Assembly: GCA_003008705.1 (NCBI GenBank)
Contig: PDUO01000005.1
Span: forward strand, 809,997-873,996
DNA from: Pezicula radicicola
Taxonomy: Eukaryota > Ascomycota > Leotiomycetes > Helotiales > Dermateaceae
Reading direction: 5' to 3'
DNA length: 64,000 nucleotides
Under the pieces are notes generated by a model, which worked only from the letters and a program-made list of their open reading frames with translations, had not been told where the DNA came from and did no database searches. Shown piece after piece: positions 46,406 through 56,489 of the stretch. The position numbers and the translations under genes are program-made. Position 1 is the first letter of the stretch. Each line of letters begins with the position of its first letter.

Positions 46406-47017
46406 ATGCCAACAACACACTCAATAACAGACCCCCGAACAATCCCACAATTCGACAAAGACCTCCGAGATCTCCATCTAATCTACGACTATGATGCTAA
46501 AGATGCCAATGGAAACCCTGAGAAATGGAGATATGAGATGTGGTTTTTTTCTGAGAGTAGAATCGTTTATCGGATTTTGGGAGGTCCTATGAATGGGAGG
46601 TTGAATTTTCAGACGGCTAGTTATCAGTGTGTTAGACCTGGGGAGATTTGGCAGTGTAATTGGCTTGAAGGTATTTTCTTCTTCTTCTTCTTCTTCTTCT
46701 TCTCTTTTCATTATTAGAGGTTGAGGTTTGGTGACTAAAGGGGAAACATAGAAACTGGAACCATATGTTCACTTGTTTACGATATACCTAATAAGAAAAT
46801 CTCTACTCTAATTGGATTTTCGCAGGGTCATTGGGAGAATGCTGAGATGGCTCATGGTGATAAGAGGAATGAGAGTGATTTTGAGAAGTGGAGGGGTCTT
46901 GCGAGGATTGGCTGCCAGACGGATCGATTTATGTTGAATGAGCAGGCGGATATTTTGGAGGTTTTTAGGGGAGCTGGGGAGTTGGCTGGGATTAGGGGGG
47001 ATGAGGAGACTATTTAA
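46406..47017 (+). CDS. Phenolic acid decarboxylase (PAD) family protein
   Basis: Exons 46406-46670 and 46752-47017 give 176 residues, the usual PAD size. The calycin-like fold is recognisable: LIYDYD, KWRYEMWF, SRIVYRILGGPMNGR (Tyr, Arg and Gly around the substrate cavity), IWQCNWLEETGTICSLVYDIPNKKISTLIGFSQGHW. PAD removes CO2 from hydroxycinnamates such as ferulic and p-coumaric acid without a cofactor, detoxifying plant phenolics. The gene would suit a plant-associated fungus. The intron carries a (TTC)n run at about 46676-46702, a likely length-variable site. The coding strand is C/A-rich for the first ~100 bases and G/T-rich afterwards. Confidence 0.9.
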
Positions 47018-47685
47018 CTGGAGGGGTGATTTTTGAGTTGGTTGGTGGGATTTGGCGGGTTTGGCTTGTGGGTTGTTGTAGGAGTTTTGAGAGGTGAGGT
47101 TTTGGTGGTTTACGGGGGAGAAGTTGGTATTTATTGTGTTGGCTTAGTGAAGATAGATTAGATTAGAGGAGAGGAGGGGTTTAGGAAATGGGGCGAGGTG
47201 CACTAGGTAAGATAGAGAAAAGAGTTCTAGAAATATTTATATTTTAGATAGGTGTTTGAATTGACTATTCGCGGATGCTCGCTTACCCTTGATTTGTGTA
47301 GGCCAAGAACTTACCCTTGGCGTGAGTGATTCGGAGATCAGAAGGGATTCATGAACTAGTGCGACAAGTTTTTGAGAGAAAAAGATTCTACCCAAGCGTG
47401 AGATATACAATTGAAACAGTAGAGCTACAAATACGGGGGAGGTCAAGCCCTACATATCAATTGTTGCAAGACGCTGGTAGGCGAGCTACTTGGGAATGAA
47501 TTGACGAGGTTCCATTATGGGACTGGAAAATATCAGCAATCGACATCTGTAAGTAGTGTTGTATGGAAGGCGGCAGAATAAACGAGCAGCAGCGCGCACA
47601 GCCTTGACGAAACTATTTTCTGCTTTTCTCCTCAAACTGAAGCCATCCTCGACACAACATCTCAATCATCGTAACGCAGCTCAAG
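47018..47685. other. Intergenic region before the BTB cluster
   Basis: It begins as a G/T-rich 3' region (47018-47200) and becomes mixed. No gene is seen. Confidence 0.35.
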
Positions 47686-48577
47686 ATGTCGGCCCCAAAT
47701 CTAGTGCCCGCAACCCCATCGACGGTTAATACAAAGTAGGTTCATCCTGATGATTGTAATAGTTTTTGTTGGAAATATAATAACTTGCTAATGGTATTTC
47801 ACAGAATGTTCTCCACTGGCCAGTTCTCAGACCTAACGATTAAATGCAGCGGAAAGGAGTTCAAGGTGCACCGCAGCGTGGTTTGCCTCCAGTCCTAGCT
47901 GATTCACACAGCCATTACCCATTTCAATGTAAGTTTTGGGCCATTGCCGCATTGCGCATCGTCATGAGTGTTGAGAACCTATAGCTTACATGATGACACC
48001 AGGAAAGTGTTACTGGCATCTACGAAGTCCTCGACTCCGAACCTGAAATCGCTTACCACTTCCTCAAGTATTTTAACCATGCAGATGTCGACGATGCGAC
48101 TGAAGAACGTCCGGATGAAAAAGATTCAATTCCCTCCGCCTCGTCAAAGCTCTTCCGAGCCGAAAATAATCCACTGGTTACCAATGTGAAGATCTATGTC
48201 TTGGCCGAGACTTACGATGTACTGTACAGCCTTTCAAGAGACTAGCCATGGAGAAGTACAAGAAGGTTTTAGCAGCCAAGGGGAACACTGTTTCTTTCAT
48301 CACTAGTTTGCAGCTTCTCTACGAGGCAACATTTGAGAAAGACCCAATGCGATATGCTGCTGCTGAAGCGGCTTCTGAACATATCCACCAACTAGCCATT
48401 TATGAGGAATTTGCTAAGCTCTGCAAGGAGGATGGAGATGTTTCCTTTGACATCCTTCAGGTTTCTCATAAGATTGGCTTTGCAACTTCTACGCGTTTAC
48501 TCAAATGTCAATACTGTAAAGCCTTCAAAGATGTCATTCGATGCAAGATGATACTGAAGTCTGGATATTGCGTCTGA
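47686..48577 (+). pseudogene. BTB/POZ-domain pseudogene, first of three tandem paralogues
   Basis: The exon structure matches its neighbours: 47686-47735, 47805-47928 and 48003 onward. Exon 2 encodes a BTB start ([28 protein letters not shown]) but hits TAG at 47896-47898 where the paralogues have lysine or valine. In exon 3 the frame reads ESVTGIYEVLDSEPEIAYHFLKYF... then breaks within 48216-48232 (after AETYDV); the downstream part PFKRLAMEKYKKVLAAKGN...KSGYCV continues in another frame to 48577. Two independent lesions argue for decay rather than error. Compared with its neighbours it carries an extra acidic insertion (DVDDATEERPDEKD) in the BTB fold. Confidence 0.82.
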
Positions 48578-48973
48578 GATGGCAGTTTTAGGCTATTTAA
48601 CTAGTGTCATGCATGGGGAAAATATAGTTGCCGTCGAAATTGAGTTATTTTGTATTCAGCGCCTGGGTTGCTTAATCGCAGTGGCACATGGGGAGAACCG
48701 AGCAGAAAATGTATATTGAGTAGAGTCTTCCAAACCCATACATTCTACATCCAAAATGACGACTAACGCTTCTATATTATGTTGATTCCTGTTCTCATGA
48801 ATGGTCTCTCTCTTTCGCTTACCTTACCAATGACGGATCTACGCAACTTTGCATATCTATTCACCTGTTCGGTTACACCAGCGCTCTTTCCCCAACCGAA
48901 CTTCAAACAACACAACTGTCATTCCCATTAGCATCTCTTGCACCAGGAAAGCAAAAAGCGTGATTCGACCAAT
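48578..48973. other. Intergenic sequence between BTB paralogues 1 and 2
   Basis: The last ~60 bp (48918-48973) align with the N-terminal coding exon of the third paralogue but here contain a stop (AAAGCGTGATTC), so paralogue 2 begins at the later ATG. Confidence 0.5.
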
Positions 48974-49856
48974 ATGGCTTTCAACACCTCTAATAGCAAC
49001 TCTGTTTTGGCAAAGCAAGTCCCAGGTTTCTCAAAAGCGATCAAGTTATGCTGATGATCAAGCGATAGGTTGTTCGTGTCTGGTGAATTCTCCGATCTCA
49101 CAGTCAGGTCAAAGTCTTGTACCAAGGAATTCAAAGTCCACCGCAACATTGTCTGTTCGCAGTCCAAGCCCCTCAAAGCTGCTCTTAGTGGTAATTTCCA
49201 AGTAAGTTTTATGCATACCTCCTAAAGGCTTGGGACGTCTCTTGATTTGCTCAGAGCATTTTTCTGGTGAAGTCTTGTCGCCCATTGACTAATCTTCATG
49301 ATAATAGGAGGCAGTTACCGGCATATATGATATGGATGACGATGAGCCTGAAATTGTGCACGCATTGCTCTATTTCTTCTACCATTCCACATACACTCCA
49401 ACTTCGTCACCTATCCACGCCATGGTTTTTAATGCGAAGGTCTATGTTATCGCTGACAAGTACGACGTCAACGGCCTTAAAGAGCTATCCTCTCAGAAAT
49501 ACAAGCAGTCTGTTAAGAACTTTCCAGAAGATTCCGAAGCCTTTGTCTCAAGCTTGGAAATTCTACACAAGGGTACTCCGGGGACGGCTCCGATTCGTGC
49601 AGAGGCATTTCAGACAGCCGTTAATCATATCGGAGTGTTGGTGACATGTAAAGCTTTTGAGGAACTTTGCGAGGAGAATGGAAATATCCCTCTGGACATT
49701 GTGAAGGCTATCGTGCATGCGGATATGCATACTTTTAGCGGGGTTACCGCTACCGCGCTGCTCAATTGTGGAGATATCATGGCACTTTGCGAAAAGAACG
49801 GAAAACTAGCTTTTGGCATTCTCAAGAGTTTTTACAGAAGAAATAGTTTCTTCTGA
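48974..49856 (+). CDS. BTB/POZ-domain protein, second tandem paralogue (GC-AG intron)
   Basis: Exons 48974-49014, 49069-49201 and 49308-49856 give 240 residues. Intron 1 begins GCAAGT and ends ATAG; the same junction in paralogues 1 and 3 uses GT. This splice restores K-LFVSGEFSDLTVRS, the BTB entry motif, and VHRNIVCSQSKPLKAALSGNFQ. The BTB core continues with DMDDDEPEIVHALLYFFYHSTYT and VYVIADKYDVNGLKELSSQKY. The C-terminal helical region is that of fungal short BTB proteins, which have no kelch or MATH partner. BTB domains dimerise and often dock on cullin-3 E3 ligases; a partner cannot be named here. Confidence 0.82.
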
Positions 49857-50267
49857 TCCTAGATTCTAGGGCTCAATTGAGGAGAAACACGATGTTGCAT
49901 AAATGCTACTTAGAACTTGCTAAGTACTTCTGAAAACTGCTAGGTTTCGACCCACTTTGACTACCTACTGTGCAAATTGCTTTGTAAGAGATCATCTTAA
50001 TTATGGTTGTATTGATGTATAAATCGACTGAGTTATTCAAATTATATAACCGAGTTATTCGAACTAAGTGAGATACTCAAATTAAGTATGTTACTCAAGT
50101 CAAGTGAGTTACTTAAATTCAATCCATTCTGCTACATTATCACCTTTGAGCCACGGGCATAGTAACCTCACTCACTTTTGAGACTTCATTCATGTGGTCA
50201 CCTTTCAAAATACGAATTTCCCGCCTTCTTCACAACCAACCGTTCAGCTAAACAATAAGAATCCCTC
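49857..50267. other. Intergenic sequence between BTB paralogues 2 and 3 with an 18-bp array
   Basis: The 18-bp tandem array at 50030-50123 dominates. The remainder is AT-rich with no gene. Confidence 0.5.
50030..50123 (+). repeat. 18-bp tandem array, five units
   Basis: Units at 50030, 50052, 50070, 50088 and 50106 (for example GAGATACTCAAATTAAGT and ATGTTACTCAAGTCAAGT); the first two are separated by AACC and the rest abut exactly. Confidence 0.85.
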
Positions 50268-51145
50268 ATGTCTTCCCCATCCACATCTCTTGCTGTGCCA
50301 AAAAAGCGAAAGCGTGAATCGACCAACATGTCTTCTAGCGCCCCAGATACGGTCATGGCAAAGTAAGTTAGGTCGCTCAAGATCGATCAAAGCATGCTAA
50401 CGACAACAGCTTGTTCGAGTCTGGAGACTACTCAGATCTTATTGTCAAGTGTGGCTCCAAAGAATTCAAGGTCCACCGCAACATCGTCTGCCCGCAAGTC
50501 AAAGCTATCAAGGCTGCTCTCAGTGGCCAGTTCAAAGTAAGTCAGTCTGCGTCTGAGCATATCTCAAGACTAAGACCGACTCGCTAACTTCCATATTAAT
50601 AGGAAGCAATCACCGGTGGCTACGAAATGGATGATGCTGATCCCGAAGTTGTACACGCATTCCTCTATTTCCTCTACCATTCCACATACCAACAAACCTC
50701 AAAGTTATCCCCCGAGGTATTCTGTGCAAAGCTCTATGTCATTGCCGAAAAGTACGACGTCGAGCCTTTGAAGAAACTCATCATGTCGAAATCCACTAAA
50801 CTCTTCAAAAAGGTTCGAAACTACAAAACCTTTGTCGAAAGCTGGGCTATTCTGTATTATAACACACCGAATACAGACCCACTTCTTAAAGATATGACCA
50901 GGGTTGCTATTGACGAACTTACGAGCCTGATCGAGTCTGAAGATTTCGAGAAGATCTGCACAGAGGACGGAAAGGTCGCGTATGGATTCTTCAAGGCATA
51001 TTGTTCCTGGTGGTGTCGATGCTGTGCAAAGAATTATACCACGATGGCAATCCTCGAATGTGAAGAGTTCATTGCACTTTGCAAGGGAAATGGAAAGATC
51101 GCTTTTGACATCCTCAAAAGTTCCATGACAAAAAGGGCCACCTAG
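50268..51145 (+). CDS. BTB/POZ-domain protein, third tandem paralogue with NLS-like start
   Basis: Exons 50268-50362, 50410-50536 and 50603-51145 give 254 residues. The N-terminus carries PKKRKRE (residues 11-17), a textbook monopartite nuclear-localisation pattern absent from the predicted start of paralogue 2. The BTB domain follows: LFESGDYSDLIVKCGSKEF, VHRNIVCPQVKAIKAALSGQFK, DADPEVVHAFLYFLYHSTYQ, LYVIAEKYDVEPLKKL. All splice sites are canonical. The C-terminal region resembles paralogue 2 (ALCKGNGKIAFDILKSS). It looks intact and is probably the ancestral or functional member. No other domain is seen. Confidence 0.87.
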
Positions 51146-52918
51146 TCAAAGCTACCACAATGTACTTGCTGTCATTTAGGCTAAGGTTTCCTGAGGTTTG
51201 GAATTCATAAGTTATGGAGAGCCGAAGAATTGTATTCGTGGAAGAATGCTCTTCTCCAAATCGATGCTTTCAAGCCTCAGTATTACTTCTAAGTGAGAAT
51301 TGAATATTCAAATTTGTCTTCTCTTTAACGTTACTATCGATTTTGCAGGACTTTACTCGCGCTGTGTGCTGTTGATTCGCTAATCGCTTAATTTGAGTAA
51401 CTCACTTAGATTCGGAATCGATAGATTTATCAATTGGGGTGAACTTATTAAACTTGTTGAAAACATGATTGCCGTCCACGGCGTCGGCATCGTAGGTTGA
51501 AGACTGGCTTTATCTAAGGACCGCTTAAGCTTGGATACTTAAGCTAGCAAGTAAAATTTTCTGTTTGATCTTACAAGTGAGCAACCATATTTCACATACT
51601 AGAATCATGACTCATATTTACTGTTCGATTGTCCTAGCAAGTTTAGCCTGAAAATATATGACCTAAGCACCATCAGTATCGACTGTCAGGATCCAACAAG
51701 CTGTAGATTATCGCATCAAATTACGCAACCGCACTGCTCCCGAAATGGTGGAGGAAATCTGTCCTGGTACAATTGAACGGCATTGGTACGAAACTCGGCG
51801 GAAAGCTGGTTCAGTTTCAAAGCGACCATCGGCCACGCGCTCACTACCTGTATTTCCACTACTGCGTATCAGTACTTCGATGCTACTAGCTCCTACTGGA
51901 AGTTGTTTTGGGGTGGGGGGGATTAAGAAGAGCTTAGAAATTGTTGGACCACACGTGGGAAGCATACGAATACACCAATGCTCAAAGCATTTATAGATAA
52001 ACTTGAGTATGAGTTTTGTTCAAAGCAAATAAAGCATCATCAACTGAGAAGCAAGCGACGACGCTAAACGCTTACTTACGCAGATGATGGATGATATCAT
52101 CGAAGATACTCTACCTAATTATTAGCATTTGAGATTTTTCTTGGTAAAATTTAGTTGAACACGTATTACAGTCAAGTAGTGTCGGCCACGAATCACGTGT
52201 ACAACTAGTATAACCTCATTTCCACTGCCCGCCATGACCTCTAATCTGTGGAGGATCAGAGCACTAGTGGCTTGACTATTTGACATCAAAAACAGCTCAA
52301 TTAGTATAGGAAACGAGGCCCTTGCGATGCTCACTTCTTGTATATATAGTATAGAAACCCCCGTAGATTCAAGGGCCAGGACAATACAGGATTTCCCACA
52401 ATTACCTATATTCATATATTTCATCACTTTCTACTTATTGGTGCTCGAGGGTTCATAAGTAGTAACGCAGTACGAACTAACTCGAATATGTAAACTAAGC
52501 GAGCTATCTAACTAAGCAGCATAACTGATTCAACTAAATTACCAAAACCAATTGAATTACTCAAGTAAAGGGGCTTACGATGCTCTTATGTGATGGTGAA
52601 CTCTTAATATGTAATCACGTGGTAATGTCAATATTCCAATTAAAACAATTTACTGTTTTGGGACAAAATTTTCCAACCCGTGGACTGCATGACTGTGAAA
52701 CTGGAAACAAAACGCTTCTCTTGATTTGATTTTAACTCCCAATACACCTCAAAGGACGCAGATAGAGACTGAATCCGAACGAGTCAAGCGTTGCTGACAA
52801 AGCTCGCTAATTGCCCCTATTTTCCTGCCTAGGCCTAGGCAGCAACAACTCACCTCATCTCATCCGTTTGTACAGTACTTCGTTGTTCGTACCTTTCTGC
52901 CCATCAACACCCCCAAAA
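51146..52918. other. 1.8-kb intergenic region
   Basis: No convincing gene; an 83-codon frame at 51745-51996 has no recognised features. It contains a reverse 18-bp repeat fragment at 51388-51412, a forward island at about 52480-52572, and TCACGTG sites at 52193-52199 and 52615-52621. Confidence 0.45.
52480..52572 (+). repeat. Degenerate 18-bp repeat island
   Basis: Units such as GAGCTATCTAACTAAGC and GAATTACTCAAGTAAAG belong to the same family as the 50-kb array. A TAATCACGTGG site follows 40 bp later. Confidence 0.5.
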
Positions 52919-53731
52919 ATGGCCTTCTCCAAAACCGCAACTCTCATCCTTCTCATTCATACCCTCACTAGCTCAATAGCATTTATAATACTTGACAGCT
53001 TCGACCGCAACGTAGGATTAAGCCATCCCCAAATAAGCCAATGGTTACAATACCTCCCGTTCCACCTCATTTTCATAATCACCACCCTCTTTGCCACTTC
53101 AATATTCCGATGTTGCTGTTCTCGACGTACCAGAATAACATGGAAGCGTCATTTTATTACGGCTTTTTTCCTTGCACCGTTAGCTGCTAGGTTGTTATGT
53201 TGGAATTTGGGCTTGGTGGATGGGGCTACACGTGACGGGCAAATTCTTTGGACGGCTGCTTGTTATGATCAGATGGAACTGTCTGATCCCAATGTGGTTT
53301 TGAGGACAAGTATTTGTGAGCATAGGTTTGAGGTTTCGAAGACAATGGTGGCGGAGAAGATTGGGATTAGGGGGAAGAGGGCAGATTATGTGGTGGATTT
53401 GGCTAAGGCGTGTGTGGATTTGACGGATGTGCAGTTGAATGGAGGAGAATATATTTGGTGTTGGGTAGGGAAGGATCTTGGAGTGAAGAATGAGTTGGAG
53501 TTTTTTAAGGGTAAATATGAGGGATGTTTTGCAAAGTTCGGTCTTGAGGTTGGGGTTAGTTTTAAGGGCAACGTAGGTTTCATTCTAATGGATGAACGGG
53601 AATTGGAACATTGCTAACAGTTACAGGCTCCTGTTTTCGATTTCAAATTGCCGTCTCTTGACGGCGACTCTAATGGTACGACTTTTCGGGCTGAAGCGGA
53701 TGATTACGATGATTACCTACAGTTGTTGTAA
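52919..53731 (+). CDS. Small unknown membrane protein
   Basis: Exons 52919-53572 and 53627-53731 (GTAGGT donor, TGCTAAC branch-like site, TTACAG acceptor) give 252 residues ending in an acidic tail (EADDYDDYLQLL). Without splicing the frame stops at 53617 after 232 residues. A hydrophobic N-terminus (about 5-25, signal or anchor) and a second helix (about 44-64) are followed by a cysteine cluster (FRCCCSRR), another hydrophobic stretch (FITAFFLAPLAARLLCW) and a soluble region with six cysteines. I recognise no family. The coding strand is C/A-rich up to about 53160 and G/T-rich afterwards. Confidence 0.6.
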
Positions 53732-55052
53732 TCCCATAGTCATCTAGCTTCCAGGAGCTTGCTACATGTCAAGAAATTAGACGATTTGGTAATTGGGATC
53801 TTGACTTATGAGTCTAATAACCTGAGTTTCCTGTATTGACAACTTACTCTCAGAGAACCCCTATTTATGTGTGGGGATGGAACCAAAGGGACTAGGTGAG
53901 TTTCCAGAATAAGTCCTCCGACTCATAAACTTGCTTGGATACATCCTTTGCCTGATATAAAATCATGGGCGATTTGGGAAAGATGACACTGCGGTTTTGA
54001 AGGAAGCGGCTTCCAAAAGCAATCTGGAGGCGAACAAACATGTTCACTTTCGCTGCAGGATTGACTCTAAGGTAAAAGTAGGTGGTATCCTCACTGTAAA
54101 TTAACAAAGAGGTGTACCGACAAACTCATGAATCCCTGTACTGTATTGTTTAAGGTGAGTGAGCTACTCAATAGTTACTTAACGAATGCTCTATAGAAGA
54201 TATATTCACTACAGGAAAGAATATTCACCCGAGGGATGAAGACATAGTGCCCGATGGGGAGCGGGGATATAGCCCACCTTATTTTGACGAGAGGTTCCAT
54301 TGCACGTGCCTCTGAGTTTGTGTTACCCAGTAGCTATTTCTAGCAACAATCACCGGTGTTATAATTCTGGCCATAGTCACCACGACGAAGAGATTCAACT
54401 TTCGTTTTATTTAAGAACTACCTACTTGCGGAGTGCTATACGCAGCGAATTCTAGACCATTACACCCACTCAAGAGCTGACACTGGCCTGATGAGCATCT
54501 GACTTTTCATGTCCATACCTATCTATGGCTAATCATTACATCATTCTAGCCAGTAATACTTGCTAGGTATTCGTATATTCGTCATTAACTTTTATAAAGC
54601 ACAATACCACCTGCCTGCATGCTTGCATGCTCTATTCCCCAAGAATCGAAAAAACACCAACTTGAAACTCCGAGAGATACCTATTCATGACTGAAGTAAT
54701 AAGGGCTGACATAAGTCTAAGCCTGGCAACCACCAACAACTTTGTTGGTTGGCAACTTGCCAATCGTGATCCAGAGTTCGGCACTTGAAATTGAAATCAA
54801 GGCGAGTTTCCAAATTCAGGATACTGACGGCATTCCAGCTTCGTGGACAACATACTACACTCTTATACCATATATATGCAGATCAGAAAACAACCCAGGA
54901 AACCATACCCTTCCAAGTTCTGTAATGACGATGGTTCAAGCCCGTTAAAGCCGCAGCAAAGCCACATTAAAGCACGTAAAAGCAATGTTTGGGTATCATC
55001 AGCCACCCTAAAATGAAAGTTCGACCACGAGCAACACGTGGCAGAGAAGCGC
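53732..55052. other. 1.3-kb intergenic region
   Basis: AT-rich without a supported gene. It carries a fragment of the 18-bp repeat at about 54153-54178 (GTGAGCTACTCAATAGTTAC) and a CACGTG at 55034-55039. Confidence 0.4.
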
Positions 55053-56489
55053 TCATTTGGCGCGGTCAACGCCCTTTCCCTTTCTATCAGTACTTGTAGA
55101 CTGCAGGAGTTCTCTCAAACTCCCTTCAGCATGCGACGTGCTTCTTTCCCTTGTCTGGAAACCACCACGCAAAGATCCAGGTGGCCTACCCCACGGTATC
55201 CAAGAGCTCAGACTATCTAGTATTGATGGTCTTCGCTCTGGCTCTGATCTCAGTGTAGATGCACTGGACTCATTGCGTATTACATTGGGCTTCGGAGACA
55301 TCAAGGCCTGTAATGTTGGGGAGGTCATTGACATTGACTGTTTAAATGCCGAAACGGTCTCAAGATCGGCAGCAGTGGAAGTTTGTGGCCGCGCTGGCTG
55401 ACTGATCAAAGATGTTGGCGATGCCAGGGACCCCGCTTCATGCTTGAATCCGTGAGCACTGTCTATGATCATCGACGCAAAAGTAGCTGACTTTGAACGA
55501 ACATGTTTAGGAGGTTGATGTGACGCGGATTTAACAGTGTCGATAGCTTCCTCGGGCGATGCAGTCTTGCTTTTGCTCGATGATGATGTTTGTGAACCTT
55601 TCTTTGCGGCTCTACCTCTAACTTCCTCAGCCAATTCTGCAGCTGACTTCTTTTTCGATTTGTCTTCATCTGAAGATCTTGACGACGACATGATCGTCTC
55701 GAGCGTCCCATACGCAGCAGATTTCGGTCGCCTTCCGCCTCTTGACCCCCTGCCTGTGCTCCGCGTTTGCTCCTCGTCTGAACCAATGGCTTGTAACGTT
55801 GGTCCTCCCCCGTTTGCTGAAGTGCTAGAAGCAGAGGCGACGCCTACTGTTTGCAAAAACTGCTCACCACGTCCATGAGGCGGCATATGAACTTCGTATT
55901 GATTGCTCAGACTGTATCGGCTCCGCGCACAGATCTCCGCTATCCGCTCCAAGTCCTCAGCAACTCCATGCCTTATCTCATCCATGATTCCTTTGAAGCT
56001 GAAGGCCTCAAGCGGCGGCAGCTTTGCATCCATCTTGCCTGCTGCAAACCCTGATGTCCCATTCTGTTTCTTGACTGTAATGGGGTTTGGTCTTTCAGGA
56101 CGAGGTCGAGCTGCGCCCGAGTATGTTCGTACAATCACTGGCTGATTGAAAGTGCTGTTCCGTGCTCCCGTCGACTTCGCATATCGATGGCGAGATCGAT
56201 TACCGTTGAGTTGACGAAGAGCAGAGATTCGATGCGCTACCTTGGTCTCATCGATAATATGCTCGCCACGGGCAGCTTCTTCAGACTCGACAAGACTTGC
56301 ACTGGACGTATTTGCACTCCAGAGACTCGGTGGCAAGAAATGGAGGGGAAGAGAGTGTCGCCTGTTCGAATCGGGAGCAGATTGAGGGCCTTTTGTCGGG
56401 CTCAATATGGTATCGTTGGTGATGTTGAAGGTGGGTCGCTGCGCCGGGTCAGAGTGCAGTGATCCATTGGCTGTAGCAGATGTATCCAT
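55053..56489 (-). CDS. Conserved-looking serine-rich protein of unknown function
   Basis: A single uninterrupted frame of 478 residues starts at the ATG at 56489 (MDTSATANGSLHSDPAQRPT). Most is disordered: Ser/Thr/Pro-rich with basic clusters (RGSRGGRRPKS, DEDKSKKKS). One segment looks folded and probably conserved, at about residues 158-205 (LEAFSFKGIMDEIRHGVAED, then LERIAEICARSRYSLSNQYE), a short amphipathic helical module. The C-terminus has a WIPWGRPPGSLRGGF aromatic/glycine motif followed by a charged end. Many SxxS/SP sites suggest phospho-regulation. I do not recognise the family. It is divergent from the WW-domain gene with 375 bp between starts. Confidence 0.8.
   Translation of the reverse strand: MDTSATANGSLHSDPAQRPTFNITNDTILSPTKGPQSAPDSNRRHSLPLHFLPPSLWSANTSSASLVESEEAARGEHIIDETKVAHRISALRQLNGNRSRHRYAKSTGARNSTFNQPVIVRTYSGAARPRPERPNPITVKKQNGTSGFAAGKMDAKLPPLEAFSFKGIMDEIRHGVAEDLERIAEICARSRYSLSNQYEVHMPPHGRGEQFLQTVGVASASSTSANGGGPTLQAIGSDEEQTRSTGRGSRGGRRPKSAAYGTLETIMSSSRSSDEDKSKKKSAAELAEEVRGRAAKKGSQTSSSSKSKTASPEEAIDTVKSASHQPPKHVRSKSATFASMIIDSAHGFKHEAGSLASPTSLISQPARPQTSTAADLETVSAFKQSMSMTSPTLQALMSPKPNVIRNESSASTLRSEPERRPSILDSLSSWIPWGRPPGSLRGGFQTRERSTSHAEGSLRELLQSTSTDRKGKGVDRAK

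Noticed and set aside
50030..50123. CRISPR array
   Set aside because: Units abut without unique spacers, the unit is only 18 bp and degenerate, and the genome is fungal.
51745..51996. 83-codon frame MVEEICPGTIERHWY...
   Set aside because: Coding character is possible but no homology or signals could be recognised, and both strands are open here.
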